Shown: positions 1 to 9,845, counted from the first letter of the stretch. The stretch is DNA of 64,000 bases from Gallionella sp. (GCA_028710525.1 JAQTTY010000013.1:29843-93842); one strand, 5' to 3'. Numbers and translations: made by a program. Notes: a model not told the origin generated them from the letters alone.

Positions 1-217
1 TGTTCGATATTTTTGGATAATCGACCCAGCGATATTGCAATACTGCATCAGGATCGCTGTCTTGCATGATCTCCAAGCGGGTATCCATAAAGGCACTGCT
101 AGAAGGATTGAACTTGATCCACCAGCACACCTGAGCGAACAGCCAGAATTGATACAACAGTATCAGCGCGATGCCATACAGCATGCCGCGCCACAACCAA
201 CCCCAGAGTTTTTTCAT
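1..217 (-). CDS. mtgA: Monofunctional biosynthetic peptidoglycan transglycosylase, N-terminal part (truncated by window start)
   Basis: Reverse-strand translation MKKLWGWLWRGMLYGIALILLYQFWLFAQVCWWIKFNPSSSAFM... is MtgA-like; lies just downstream of aroE. Confidence 0.8.
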   Translation of the reverse strand, partial: MKKLWGWLWRGMLYGIALILLYQFWLFAQVCWWIKFNPSSSAFMDTRLEIMQDSDPDAVLQYRWVDYPKISN

Positions 218-251
218 TGATAGGAACAGCTAGAAATTAAAACAAATGATG

Positions 252-355
252 TCCACGAAAGACACGAAAAAGCACGCACAACGCCATAACCAAAAGCGAC
301 TTCCCGTTTGATCTCTAGTTGATCTTCTTTCGTGTTGTTCGTGTATTTCGTGGAC
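252..355. repeat. Imperfect inverted repeat, 'gtccacgaaagacacgaa' family copy 1
   Basis: gtccacgaaagacacgaaaaagcacg ... cgtgttgttcgtgtatttcgtggac; outer 10 bp of the arms perfect. Confidence 0.8.
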
Positions 356-383
356 AAGGTTTTTAGTTTGAGTCTGTAAATTG

Positions 384-1193
384 CTATTTTTGTAGATGCA
401 ACGCCGCCATGACAGGTGTGGTGTCTGGTCGTACGCCGCGCCACAGATAGAAGGCTTCCGCAGCCTGTTCCACCAACATGCCCAGCCCGTCAGCGGTCTG
501 CGCACCATGTGCGCGGGCGAAGCGCAGGAAGGGTGTGTCGCGGCCATACATCATGTCGTATGCCAGCGCAGGCGAGGCGAATATATCGTCGGGCAAGGGC
601 GCAAGTTCGTCGCTGAGTCCGGTGGAAGTGGCATTGATCACCACGTCGAAGTGCTGACCTTGCAAATCGTTATAACCCAGACCGGCGATATGAGCATGTG
701 CGGCAAAGGTCGCGGCCAGTTGTTGTGCTTTGCCCACGGTGCGGTTCACCACGGTGAGTTGTGCATAGGTGGTGAGCAAGGGCAACACTACCCCGAACGA
801 TGCCCCCCCAGCCCCCATCAATAGCACGCGTTTCTTTTCCAGCAATACCCCGATGTTGTGTTCTATGTCCCTGACCAGACCGGCGCCATCGGTGTTGTCG
901 CCCAAGATCGTTTCGCCATCGAACTTCAGCGTGTTCACCGCCTGTGCGGCGCGTGCGCGTGGCGTCAACTCGGTGGCCAGTGCATAGGCTTCGAACTTGA
1001 ACGGCACGGTGACATTACAACCTTTATAACCCTCGGCACGCAGCCTAGCGATGGTCGCCGCGAAGCCGTCCAAGGGCGCGGCTATCGCTTCATAGCTGAT
1101 GCGCTGCCCAGTCTGCTCGGCGAACATGCCGTGTATCAGGGGAGATTTGCTATGCGCGATGGGGTTGCCGATGACGGCGTAACGGTCTGTCAT
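384..1193 (-). CDS. aroE: Shikimate dehydrogenase (NADP+)
   Basis: MTDRYAVIGNPIAHSKSPLIHGMFA...; NATSTGL motif. Confidence 0.97.
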   Translation of the reverse strand: MTDRYAVIGNPIAHSKSPLIHGMFAEQTGQRISYEAIAAPLDGFAATIARLRAEGYKGCNVTVPFKFEAYALATELTPRARAAQAVNTLKFDGETILGDNTDGAGLVRDIEHNIGVLLEKKRVLLMGAGGASFGVVLPLLTTYAQLTVVNRTVGKAQQLAATFAAHAHIAGLGYNDLQGQHFDVVINATSTGLSDELAPLPDDIFASPALAYDMMYGRDTPFLRFARAHGAQTADGLGMLVEQAAEAFYLWRGVRPDTTPVMAALHLQK

Positions 1194-1242
1194 GGGTAGT
1201 AAGGTCAGATGAGGATGTAAGCGGGGTGCATTGTAATGAAAT

Positions 1243-1989
1243 TCATACGACAGTACGTGCCTTCATCAACATTACCAGCGCGCCTGCCAGCGCCATCGCC
1301 CATACAATCGCGGCCCCTGCGGGAAGATCGAACCAAGCCGACAAAAATAGGCCCAAGGCATAGCCTAAGACACCGGTTATCCAAGCGTAGCCGATGCGAT
1401 GGCGCGTCAGGTTATAAGTGGCGATGGCTGGAATAATCAGACTGGCGAACACCAGATAAATGCCCACCAGTTGCACCGAGGCAGTGACCGCAAGTGCAAA
1501 CAGGGCGTAGAAACCTAGATGTTGCAAACGGTCACGTAGTTTGTACCACAGTAATAAAAGGACGCTGCTCAAGACTGCGGTTGCAATCAGTTGACTGTTA
1601 CTTACCCACAGTATTTGGCCGACCAACATGTCTTTTAGGTGCTCTCCTGAGTGCACATCTCGGCTCATTAAAAGTATGCCTAGGCTGGCGGCAAGTACGA
1701 AGGTGAGTCCGATGCAAGCTTCCTTTACATCCGTCAAATGATGCTCTATCCAAGTTAGCAAGAGCGCGCCACCTAGTGCGCTGATGGCTGCGATTAGCTG
1801 CACCAGTATGGGTTGCTCGGTCAGGCCCATTAATCCTGCGATGATTACGCCCAACCCCGCAATCTGTGCCACAGCCAAATCGGCAAAGATCACGCCGCGT
1901 TCAAGCACCATTATCCCTAGGGGGATATGGGTCGCTAGTACCAGCAGTCCTGCAAGAAAAGCCGGTAGCAATATATCCAGCGTGCTCAT
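1243..1989 (-). CDS. Zinc/manganese-type ABC transporter permease (ZnuB-like)
   Basis: Multi-TM ABC-3 family protein; 4 bp overlap with upstream substrate-binding protein gene. Confidence 0.85.
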   Translation of the reverse strand: MSTLDILLPAFLAGLLVLATHIPLGIMVLERGVIFADLAVAQIAGLGVIIAGLMGLTEQPILVQLIAAISALGGALLLTWIEHHLTDVKEACIGLTFVLAASLGILLMSRDVHSGEHLKDMLVGQILWVSNSQLIATAVLSSVLLLLWYKLRDRLQHLGFYALFALAVTASVQLVGIYLVFASLIIPAIATYNLTRHRIGYAWITGVLGYALGLFLSAWFDLPAGAAIVWAMALAGALVMLMKARTVV

Positions 1990-2879
1990 TTAGCCCCCGC
2001 CAGCAGACGTGCGATGGTGTCATCGAACAAACTATAAAGGTCACTCGCCTGTGGCGTGCCGCCTACGGTATAGGGCAGCATGACGGCCGTGAGGTGAGCA
2101 CGTTGGGTGATCCAGTCAGATGGTCGATCATCTTGGTAGGCAGCACGTATCACCATTTTGGCGGGGTGCTGCTTAAGTTCACTCACGACTTGAGCCAAAT
2201 ATGAGGCGCTGGGTTCCATGCCGGGTTTAGCCTCCAATGCCGTCACTTCATGCAAGCCCAACCAAGCGGTCAGGTAAGGGAAGCCCTTGTGTTGCACAAC
2301 GATTGGTACCCCTTTTAGCGGGGCGGCGTGCGTCTCCCATTTTGTAATTGCGCCACGCCATTTCTGCGTGAAAGCGGCAAGGTTCTCTTGATATAGCCCC
2401 GCATTGCTCGGGTCGAGTTGCGCTAATCGTTGGCTGAGTGCTTCAGCGATGGGGAGGAAGTTGCGCGCATCAGTCTGAATATGTGGGTTACCCATGGCAT
2501 GCACATCCCCGTCTGCACGATCCAGTCGGCTAGGTATTTCCAGCATCTTGACGAATCTAGCTGCCTCGAAGTTGCCCGCCGCACCGGGGGTGATGGCGCG
2601 GTTGGAGGCCTCGCGTAATACTTTGGGCAGCCATCCGGTTTCCAATTCTGCTCCGGTACACACCAGCAAGTCGGCACGCGCTGCTTTGGAGATCAAGCTG
2701 GGACGGGCTTCGACACGATGAGGGTCTTGCAGCGCACCCGTCGCGGTGTAGATGCTGACTTTGTCGCCCGCCAATTCTTGGGTAAGTGCCGCCCATTCGG
2801 GTTCGCAGGCGAACACATTGAGCGCCGCTTGGCTGGAGTTACTGAGTAATAACAGTGCGATGAATAGAATATTTTTCAT
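1986..2879 (-). CDS. Metal ABC transporter substrate-binding protein (ZnuA/cluster A-I type)
   Basis: Signal peptide, DPHRVEARPS, GNPHIQTD and VVQHKGFPYLTAWLGL motifs. Confidence 0.88.
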   Translation of the reverse strand: MKNILFIALLLLSNSSQAALNVFACEPEWAALTQELAGDKVSIYTATGALQDPHRVEARPSLISKAARADLLVCTGAELETGWLPKVLREASNRAITPGAAGNFEAARFVKMLEIPSRLDRADGDVHAMGNPHIQTDARNFLPIAEALSQRLAQLDPSNAGLYQENLAAFTQKWRGAITKWETHAAPLKGVPIVVQHKGFPYLTAWLGLHEVTALEAKPGMEPSASYLAQVVSELKQHPAKMVIRAAYQDDRPSDWITQRAHLTAVMLPYTVGGTPQASDLYSLFDDTIARLLAGAK

Positions 2880-2948
2880 GATGCTTCCTTAGATTTTTGG
2901 TCTATCGTTCCGTGCTGATGGCACGGGCGTGTGTATAGGCTCATGCGA

Positions 2949-4223
2949 TCAATACGAATGCGCGCCGTGCGCGCCCAGGCTCATCACGTACTGCAAAAAG
3001 ATTTGATTCTCAGGTAGGGTCTGCCGTGTCTGGTCGCGAGCGATTTGCAATCGTAGGCGCGAGAATTCGCTGGGACTGTAATCCAGCATCCATGAGGTGC
3101 GCGTGGGTTGGAAGCCGTAGTTGGCGATAACGAAGTTTAGGTTTGCTGCACCTACATTGGCTATGCCGGCATCCAGACGGTCATACCGCAAACCGGTACG
3201 CCAGTGCGGCATAAATTGCGCTACGCTCTGCATATACCAACCAGACTGGGTGTTGCTATAGGGACTAGCATTCAGCATGTTATAAGTGAGCGTGCCACTC
3301 TCTTTCCGTTGGAAATACTCCCCTTGAAACTTGATATAGCGGTTGGCGGTATTGCCGTTGGGGGAGTACTTCCACACCATATCTAGCCCAGCAGTTCGAC
3401 TGCTACCAGAGAAAATATTGCTTACGCCGCCCGCTGTTCCAGGCACATCGGGGACGTTATTGCTGACTGCATTGTCTCGCTGAGTCTGATGTAGCGAGAC
3501 ACCAGCGCGCCAACTTTGCTCAATGCCGATGTCATCACCGATGTGGGCGAACAGCACACTAGATCCCGCGCCATTGCGATTGGTATCCGTGCCGGGGAAG
3601 CCGCGTCCCCGGCCAATCTCGCCACCTAGTTCGACAAAAGTGTCGGTAGGGGCCAGCCATTTCAACTGCACGCCGTCTTCGCCGAGTTGGTTGTTCCAGA
3701 AAGTCCCGTATATCAAGGGTTGGTCGACGAAATCCCATGCATGGGCATGTTGGTCATTCAGATAACCCAAGCCAGAAAAATATCGGCCGAACCTTAGGTT
3801 CACACCTTTGCCAAGCACATTGGTCTGTATGTAGGCGTTTTCTACCGTCAATCCTCCTGCAGGACTGAGCGCCATAGTGGCGGTACCACTGAACCGTGGA
3901 TCGATGTTTGCAGAAATACCCAACTCGGATTCACCGAGATTGAAGCCCTGTTGGTGACCAGGATTGGCTGCCATGGCGAAACCGGTGGCTGGAATCGCTG
4001 GATCGTTACCCAAGCGCCCATAAGTGCCGCCCAATATGAGTGATATGGCGGGATTGAATGCGTTGGCGGCACTGTCAGCAGGACTGGCCTGATCGATACG
4101 GCGTTCTAGGTTTTGTACTTGTTCGCGTAAGTCTCGAAGGTCTTCTTCGTTACCGGCAAAGACATTGATGCTGTGAGCCAATAGCGCGGTGATGGCCGCG
4201 CTAAGATAGATATTCTTGTTCAT
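2949..4223 (-). CDS. Putative outer-membrane beta-barrel/porin-like protein
   Basis: Signal peptide, short coiled-coil, then beta-rich barrel-like sequence; in the metal-uptake cluster. Confidence 0.65.
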   Translation of the reverse strand: MNKNIYLSAAITALLAHSINVFAGNEEDLRDLREQVQNLERRIDQASPADSAANAFNPAISLILGGTYGRLGNDPAIPATGFAMAANPGHQQGFNLGESELGISANIDPRFSGTATMALSPAGGLTVENAYIQTNVLGKGVNLRFGRYFSGLGYLNDQHAHAWDFVDQPLIYGTFWNNQLGEDGVQLKWLAPTDTFVELGGEIGRGRGFPGTDTNRNGAGSSVLFAHIGDDIGIEQSWRAGVSLHQTQRDNAVSNNVPDVPGTAGGVSNIFSGSSRTAGLDMVWKYSPNGNTANRYIKFQGEYFQRKESGTLTYNMLNASPYSNTQSGWYMQSVAQFMPHWRTGLRYDRLDAGIANVGAANLNFVIANYGFQPTRTSWMLDYSPSEFSRLRLQIARDQTRQTLPENQIFLQYVMSLGAHGAHSY

Positions 4224-4285
4224 GTGCTACTCCATATAGAACTAGATGAATATGCCGGTGTGTTGCGTACCGGAGATCGTAGGGC

Positions 4286-4597
4286 TTATACGGAGCAGGG
4301 TGGTGCACGCGCTGTGTAGGCGTGGAAAGAAGCGGAGCTGGTCTTGGCTGAAGGAAAGTGTATGAATTCGCTACGCAATGCTAGCGCATCGAATTGTATG
4401 GCTGTCGAGCCGACCGCACCGCCAATTTGAGCATAAAGTTGGCACAGGTCGCAGTGTTTGTCCTGCGCAAGTGTGGCGTCTCTGCCGCGCTCGTTCATGC
4501 TATGCGTGAGGCTATGCGTCAAACCGCCCAACTGTGCAAACAGCAGGGCGATGACGAGTAGGAATCGGGGCAACATAGCGCAGAACATGGCGCGCAC
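4286..4597 (-). CDS. Small DUF2946-like exported protein
   Basis: N-terminal signal/TM, HSLTHS and KHCDLCQLYAQ (CxxC) motifs; first gene of the metal-uptake cluster. Confidence 0.5.
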   Translation of the reverse strand: MRAMFCAMLPRFLLVIALLFAQLGGLTHSLTHSMNERGRDATLAQDKHCDLCQLYAQIGGAVGSTAIQFDALALRSEFIHFPSAKTSSASFHAYTARAPPCSV

Positions 4598-4762
4598 TAT
4601 ATCGGACTATCTACGCGCTCTCAATGGCCTATGTTTTCTTCCATGCGCTGTTGCGTAACATCGTACTTAGCCACTTGAAATAATTCTACCTGCCCCCATT
4701 TTAGCTAGCGTGTGGCAGTGATAGACTGCTGAGCGAAAATCTTTAGACTAAGGACGAAACAA

Positions 4763-5647
4763 ATGAAGCGCATATTTTTATTTATCATAACCAACCTCGC
4801 GGTGTTGTTTGTAATCAACATCACCCTGCGTTTATTGGGTGTGGATCGTATCTTGAATCAAGGCGGTGGCATCAATTTCACCAACCTATTAGTTATGTCT
4901 GCTGTCATCGGTTTCGCCGGTTCCATCATCTCGCTGATGATGTCTAAGTGGATGGCCAAACGTTCAGTTGGCGCGCAGGTCATCGAGAATCCTTCCGATC
5001 CAACTGAGCGTTGGTTAGTGGATACCGTTAAGCGTCAGTCCATCTCAGCCGGTATCGGTATGCCGGAAGTGGCGATCTACGATGCACCGGAGGTGAATGC
5101 CTTCGCGACCGGTTGGAACAAGAACAATGCGCTAGTGGCCGTCAGTACTGGGCTGTTGCACAACATGAGCCGCGACGAAGCCGAAGCGGTATTGGCCCAT
5201 GAGGTTAGTCATGTGGCAAACGGCGATATGGTCACCCTGACTTTGATACAGGGCGTAGTCAATACCTTCGTGGTGTTCTTCTCTAAACTGTTCGGTATCT
5301 TCATCGACTCTTTGTTGCGCGGTAAGAATGAAGAGAATCACGGCCCGGGCATAGGTTCTTTCATAGCTGAGATTGTGGCGCAATTGGTATTGGGATTCTT
5401 GGCCAGCTTCATCGTGCTGTGGTTCTCACGTCAGCGTGAGTTCCGTGCCGATGCCGGTGGTGCTTCTTTGGCAGGACGCGAGAAGATGATCGCTGCACTT
5501 GAGCGCCTTAAGGGTAATCACGAACAGGCGACTTTGCCCAAAGAGATGGCGGCTTCCGGTATCTCGGGGGGAAGTGCGATGAGTAAGTTGCGTATGACCC
5601 ATCCGCCGTTAGATGATCGTATCGCGGCGTTACGCGCTGGTCGCTAA
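4763..5647 (+). CDS. htpX: Membrane zinc metalloprotease HtpX
   Basis: [12 protein letters not shown] (HExxH) motif and TM helices. Confidence 0.97.
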   Translation: MKRIFLFIITNLAVLFVINITLRLLGVDRILNQGGGINFTNLLVMSAVIGFAGSIISLMMSKWMAKRSVGAQVIENPSDPTERWLVDTVKRQSISAGIGMPEVAIYDAPEVNAFATGWNKNNALVAVSTGLLHNMSRDEAEAVLAHEVSHVANGDMVTLTLIQGVVNTFVVFFSKLFGIFIDSLLRGKNEENHGPGIGSFIAEIVAQLVLGFLASFIVLWFSRQREFRADAGGASLAGREKMIAALERLKGNHEQATLPKEMAASGISGGSAMSKLRMTHPPLDDRIAALRAGR

Positions 5648-5666
5648 AAGGTTTAGAAATGCTCAC

Positions 5667-5697
5667 AAAAAAGCCTGCATCGCTGCAGGCTTTTTTT
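5667..5697. terminator. Bidirectional Rho-independent terminator (htpX / Ala-rich lipoprotein)
   Basis: aaaaaagcctgca-tcgc-tgcaggcttttttt. Confidence 0.92.
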
Positions 5698-5711
5698 ATT
5701 GCTGAAGAATA

Positions 5712-5960
5712 TTACTTCTTCATTGTGTCAGCAGCAGCCTTGGCAGCATCAGCAACGCCAGTAGCAGCAGCGGCAACTTCAGATACAGCAGCAACAGCAG
5801 ATTCGCCAGCAACTGCAGAAGCAGCGTCAGCAACAACTGGAGCAGCAGCAGCAGCGGATTCAGCAGCAACAGCAGTAGTGTTAGCAACTTCAGCAGCTTT
5901 TTCGCCACATGCGGTCAAAGCCAAAGCCAACAAAGCAACAACGAGAGCGGATTGTTTCAT
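5712..5960 (-). CDS. Ala-rich small lipoprotein
   Basis: MKQSALVVALLALALTAC lipobox followed by extremely Ala-rich mature part. Confidence 0.7.
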   Translation of the reverse strand: MKQSALVVALLALALTACGEKAAEVANTTAVAAESAAAAAPVVADAASAVAGESAVAAVSEVAAAATGVADAAKAAADTMKK

Positions 5961-6180
5961 TTTTAAATTTCCGGTTAAATAAGTTTATAAAAAGTATAGA
6001 TATTTTTTCGTTCGTCCCCACGCGATGCAGATCGCTCAGGTTCAAAGTGCGCGCATTCTACTAAGCGTATTTTGGGAAATCCATAGCGTTTCAAACTATA
6101 TATTTTTGCATCCAGACAGGCCAGAAAGGACTTTTCCTATTGCTTTTATAAAAAAAATGTGATAGCGATATTTTTGGGTA

Positions 6181-6672
6181 TCACAAGCCCAGTGTCGTTC
6201 CAGTGGCTGCGGGGTGAGAGTTGGCCCACATCTCGAGATACCGCGACTTCAATGCGCGCGCCTGTTCTGGGTCGTGCTGGGCGAAGATCCCGCGTGGATC
6301 GTCAAAGTGGAAGCGACGTACGAAATGACTGTCATCAGCCACCGCGAACGGTTCGGTGAGGTGCTGCAGATGTTTGGGAGTTTGGTAGATATGCATGCCA
6401 TGCCCAAATTGCCTGAGCAACATGGTCATGCGGGCACATTGTGTGGAAAGGTAGTGTACGTCGTGTGCTAATACGTAAAGTCTGTTGTTGGGATTGGCGA
6501 GCAGGAAGTGGCGCAGGGTCTCGTATCTTGCCTCGCTGTTGTAGCCCAAGCCGTCATAGTTTTTTTCGAACAGATAAAGTTCATGTGTCGCCAGTTTGCA
6601 AAGCTGGTCTAACGCATCTTTGTAGTCGACTACACCATCGAGTTTGGTGTGTTGTAATGTAGGCTCGCTCAT
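6181..6672 (-). CDS. DUF7931-like hypothetical protein
   Basis: ORF adjacent to and co-oriented with the cupin gene; family call from memory. Confidence 0.6.
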   Translation of the reverse strand: MSEPTLQHTKLDGVVDYKDALDQLCKLATHELYLFEKNYDGLGYNSEARYETLRHFLLANPNNRLYVLAHDVHYLSTQCARMTMLLRQFGHGMHIYQTPKHLQHLTEPFAVADDSHFVRRFHFDDPRGIFAQHDPEQARALKSRYLEMWANSHPAATGTTLGL

Positions 6673-6687
6673 GATCCCCTCCTGTAC

Positions 6688-7824
6688 TTACTTCCCCGCT
6701 GTCAGAAAACCATCCAGATACCACTGGTGCAGTATAGGACAAATCTCTGTGAGATTCACGCTTATGGCAGGTAGGGTTCTAAGGTCGGCAAGTTCACGCA
6801 ACTGCTTGTAAAGTGTGGGCGCAAAGGCTTGTGCTTCGCCGTTCATAAACACCGTGTCGGCATGGCACAGCATTTGGCATTTAAGGTCCAGCACCACGCC
6901 GTGTTTTTTGATGGCAAGCCCGAATTTATCCTCGTTCATGGGACGTTGCGGCGCGTCGAAGAAGATATGTGATTTAGGCTCACTTAGATAACAGCCTAGA
7001 AAGTTGGCGATATCCTCTTTGTCCCAGCGTATCTGGTTGATTGCCCTTGTGACCTGCTCCACCATGGCAGAGCTGATCTCGGAAGGATGTTGCTGCGTCT
7101 GCAGGTCAGGGTCGGCATACATGCCATCGACGCAGATGCGATCTTGCAGATAAACCAGAAACTGTTCGGCAAGCTCTTGGTAGGCGGGAGTGCGAAAGCC
7201 TATCGAATAAGTCATGCAGTCGTCTTCGGCTATACCGTTGTGCGCGCATTGCGGCGGCAGGTAGAGCATGTCACCCGCTTCTAGCAACCACTCTTGTTCT
7301 ATCTTAAAGTCGCTCAGTATGCGCAAGGGGGCGCCTTCAATCAGAGTGCGATCTGCCTGGGTAGAGATCTGCCAGCGGCGCGTCCCTTTGCCTTGTAATA
7401 GGAATACATCATAGGAGTCGAAATGCGGACCGACGCCACCGCCCTTGGGGGCATAGCTGACCATCAGGTCATCTAGTCGGGTATGCGGGATGAAGTCAAA
7501 ATGTTGTAACAATGTAGTTGCGGAGGCGAGATGATGATTCACACCTTGTACCAACACGGTCCATTTCTTCTTGCTGAGACTGCTGAAGTCAGCTGGTTCG
7601 AAAGGACCCTGCTGCAAGTCGAATTTGCCCCTTTGCTGGGTCACTAGACGTGCTTGCACATCATCGCCGCACGCTAAGTCTATGAGTTGCCGTTCATCTA
7701 ACAAGCCCTGAAAGTCAGGTAGTGCCTTGCGTATCAGCAATGGTTTCTTTTGCCAGTAGTCGCGTAGGAATTCTGCGACGCTCAGGCCGCCCAATAAGGT
7801 AGGGATAGTAGGTAGTGTTTTCAT
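6688..7824 (-). CDS. JmjC/cupin ribosomal protein arginine hydroxylase (YcfD/RoxA-like)
   Basis: DYWQKKPLLIRKA..., GGGVGPHFDSYDVFLLQGKGTRRW (HxD). Confidence 0.9.
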   Translation of the reverse strand: MKTLPTIPTLLGGLSVAEFLRDYWQKKPLLIRKALPDFQGLLDERQLIDLACGDDVQARLVTQQRGKFDLQQGPFEPADFSSLSKKKWTVLVQGVNHHLASATTLLQHFDFIPHTRLDDLMVSYAPKGGGVGPHFDSYDVFLLQGKGTRRWQISTQADRTLIEGAPLRILSDFKIEQEWLLEAGDMLYLPPQCAHNGIAEDDCMTYSIGFRTPAYQELAEQFLVYLQDRICVDGMYADPDLQTQQHPSEISSAMVEQVTRAINQIRWDKEDIANFLGCYLSEPKSHIFFDAPQRPMNEDKFGLAIKKHGVVLDLKCQMLCHADTVFMNGEAQAFAPTLYKQLRELADLRTLPAISVNLTEICPILHQWYLDGFLTAGK

Positions 7825-7923
7825 GTGTGAGATTATAGCTGTGCTGCTAAAGGGTAGTGACGAAGAAAAATTTTATTGGAGTTTTGCAAAAGCATTTACA
7901 ATGCCGCACAGGGGGAAGTAACG

Positions 7924-8403
7924 ATGCAAAATGAACCACTAGCAGTAGGAACAGAAGCCCCGCACTTTGAGTTGCCTGATGCAGATATGGAGAACTTCGC
8001 GCTGACAGCTCTGCATGGCAAGCGCCATGTGGTACTGTATTTCTATCCGCGCGACGATACCCCAGGATGTACGCTGGAAGCTAATGAGTTCAGTGATTTG
8101 GAAGAGGAGTTTGCCAAGTACGACACGATAGTGGTCGGGGTAAGTCGGGATGACTGCCTGAGTCATGCCTCCTTCCGTGATAAATATGGTTTGTCGGTAT
8201 TGTTGTTGTCCGATCCGGATGCGCGCGTGTGCAAAAAGTACGGTGTGATGTACGAAAAGGAAGTGGATGGTCATAAGAAATGGTCCATCAAGCGCTCAAC
8301 TTTTGTCATCGATAAGAATGGTAAGTTGCACCATGTCGCATATGGAGTGCAAGCGCATGGGCATGCACAAGAGATTTTGAATTTAATAAAGGAAATAAAA
8401 TAA
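7924..8403 (+). CDS. bcp: Thioredoxin-dependent peroxiredoxin (BCP family)
   Basis: YFYPRDDTPGCTLEANEFSDL; ATG at 7924 preferred over upstream 7876. Confidence 0.93.
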   Translation: MQNEPLAVGTEAPHFELPDADMENFALTALHGKRHVVLYFYPRDDTPGCTLEANEFSDLEEEFAKYDTIVVGVSRDDCLSHASFRDKYGLSVLLLSDPDARVCKKYGVMYEKEVDGHKKWSIKRSTFVIDKNGKLHHVAYGVQAHGHAQEILNLIKEIK

Positions 8404-8888
8404 TGAAGATCGTTAAAGACTCAGTTGTCTCGTTGCGTTACGAGTTGCTGGACTCCGAAGGTGTCTTGGTGGAAAAGGTGGAAGACCCAATCAGCTATCT
8501 GCACGGTGGCTATGATGGCATCTTCCCCTTGGTAGAAGAGGCTTTGCACGGCAAAGGCATAGGTGAAAGGGTCAGTGTAACCCTGAAGCCTGATGATGCT
8601 TTTGGTGAATACGAGCATGACATGGTAGAAGTCGAAGCGCGCAGCTCCTTCCCTAAAGATGTCGCTGTCGGCATGCAGTTCGAAGGCGCGCCCGAAGAGT
8701 CTGATGATGAAGATTTCATCCTCTACACCGTGGTCGAAGTGGCTGACGATGAAGTGACTGTGGACGGCAACCATCCCTTAGCTGGCAAGACGCTTACTTT
8801 CAATTGCGAAGTGACAGGCGTGCGCGCGGCATCAGAAGAAGAGTTGCAGCATGGTCATGTGCATGACGAAGGTGGTCATCTGCACTAA
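8403..8888 (+). CDS. slyD: FKBP-type peptidyl-prolyl isomerase SlyD
   Basis: SlyD-like N-terminus (VVSLRYELLDSEG), His-containing C-terminus; TAATG overlap with bcp. Confidence 0.9.
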   Translation: MKIVKDSVVSLRYELLDSEGVLVEKVEDPISYLHGGYDGIFPLVEEALHGKGIGERVSVTLKPDDAFGEYEHDMVEVEARSSFPKDVAVGMQFEGAPEESDDEDFILYTVVEVADDEVTVDGNHPLAGKTLTFNCEVTGVRAASEEELQHGHVHDEGGHLH

Positions 8889-8908
8889 GTTTGATTGGGT
8901 TTGAACGC

Positions 8909-8955
8909 GGGGACCCGAACGGCAGCGTACTGTCGTTCGGGTCCCCGATCTTTTT
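8909..8955 (+). terminator. Long-stem terminator after slyD
   Basis: ggggacccgaacggcag-cgta-ctgtcgttcgggtcccc followed by gatcttttt. Confidence 0.85.
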
Positions 8956-8969
8956 GAGTGAGTCAATAC

Positions 8970-9803
8970 ATGCAAATCATTTCGTCTGTGGCTGAGTTGC
9001 GCGCCTGTCTGGCGGGCCGAACTGGAATAGCCTTTGTGCCCACTATGGGGAATCTGCACGAGGGGCATCTGGCGCTGATGAGACAAGCGCGACTGCACGG
9101 CGACTGTGTGGTGGCGAGTGTCTTCGTCAATCCATTGCAGTTTGGACCTAACGAGGATTTCGATCGTTACCCGCGTACGCTGGAGGCGGATTGCAAGCTG
9201 ATGGAAGGTTTGGTGGATATTGTGTTTGCGCCTACGGTGCGCGAGATGTATCCGCAGCAACAGGGTATCTTTATAGAGTTGCCACAGATTGCAAGCGAAT
9301 TATGCGGCGCATCTAGGCCTGGACATTTTCGTGGGATGGCGACGGTGGTGATTAAGTTGCTGAACATCGTGCAGCCACAAGTCGCGATCTTCGGTAAAAA
9401 GGATTACCAGCAGTTACACATCATTCGCCAGATGGTTGCTCAGTTCAATTTGCCCGTCACCATCGTTGGTGGTGAAATTGTTCGTGCCGAGGATGGTTTG
9501 GCACTCAGTTCGCGTAATCAATATCTGGATCCGAAGCAGCGCATGGAGGCAGTGCAGTTGAGTGTCGAGCTGCAAGGATTGCGGCGTGAGCTAATGCAAG
9601 GGCATGCAGACTGGGATGCATTGCAGTCCGCTGCCTGTGCGCGATTGGCAGCACGGGGATGGGAGGTCGAATATATCTCCTTGCGCGCTTGCGATAGTCT
9701 TGAAGTTGCTCAGTCCGTAATGGGGGATGCTTTAATCTTGGCAGCGGCTAAGTTGGGTGTGACGCGTCTATTGGATAATATCGAAGTTTGTCGCGCCGAC
9801 TGA
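8970..9803 (+). CDS. panC: Pantothenate synthetase
   Basis: FVPTMGNLHEGHLALM, SSRNQYL motifs; ATG 8970 or GTG 8958 start. Confidence 0.96.
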   Translation: MQIISSVAELRACLAGRTGIAFVPTMGNLHEGHLALMRQARLHGDCVVASVFVNPLQFGPNEDFDRYPRTLEADCKLMEGLVDIVFAPTVREMYPQQQGIFIELPQIASELCGASRPGHFRGMATVVIKLLNIVQPQVAIFGKKDYQQLHIIRQMVAQFNLPVTIVGGEIVRAEDGLALSSRNQYLDPKQRMEAVQLSVELQGLRRELMQGHADWDALQSAACARLAARGWEVEYISLRACDSLEVAQSVMGDALILAAAKLGVTRLLDNIEVCRAD

Positions 9804-9845
9804 GTCATATATAATCCGCGCCCTGTTTGAATTGGAGGTGTCCAC

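Noticed and set aside
5720-5908. Leu-rich minus-strand ORF inside the lipoprotein gene
   Set aside because: Out-of-frame reading of the same triplet repeats.
5659-5982. Plus-strand Ala/Thr-rich ORF opposite the lipoprotein
   Set aside because: Mirror of the GCN-rich repeats; the minus strand has signal peptide, lipobox and terminator context, so it is the coding strand.
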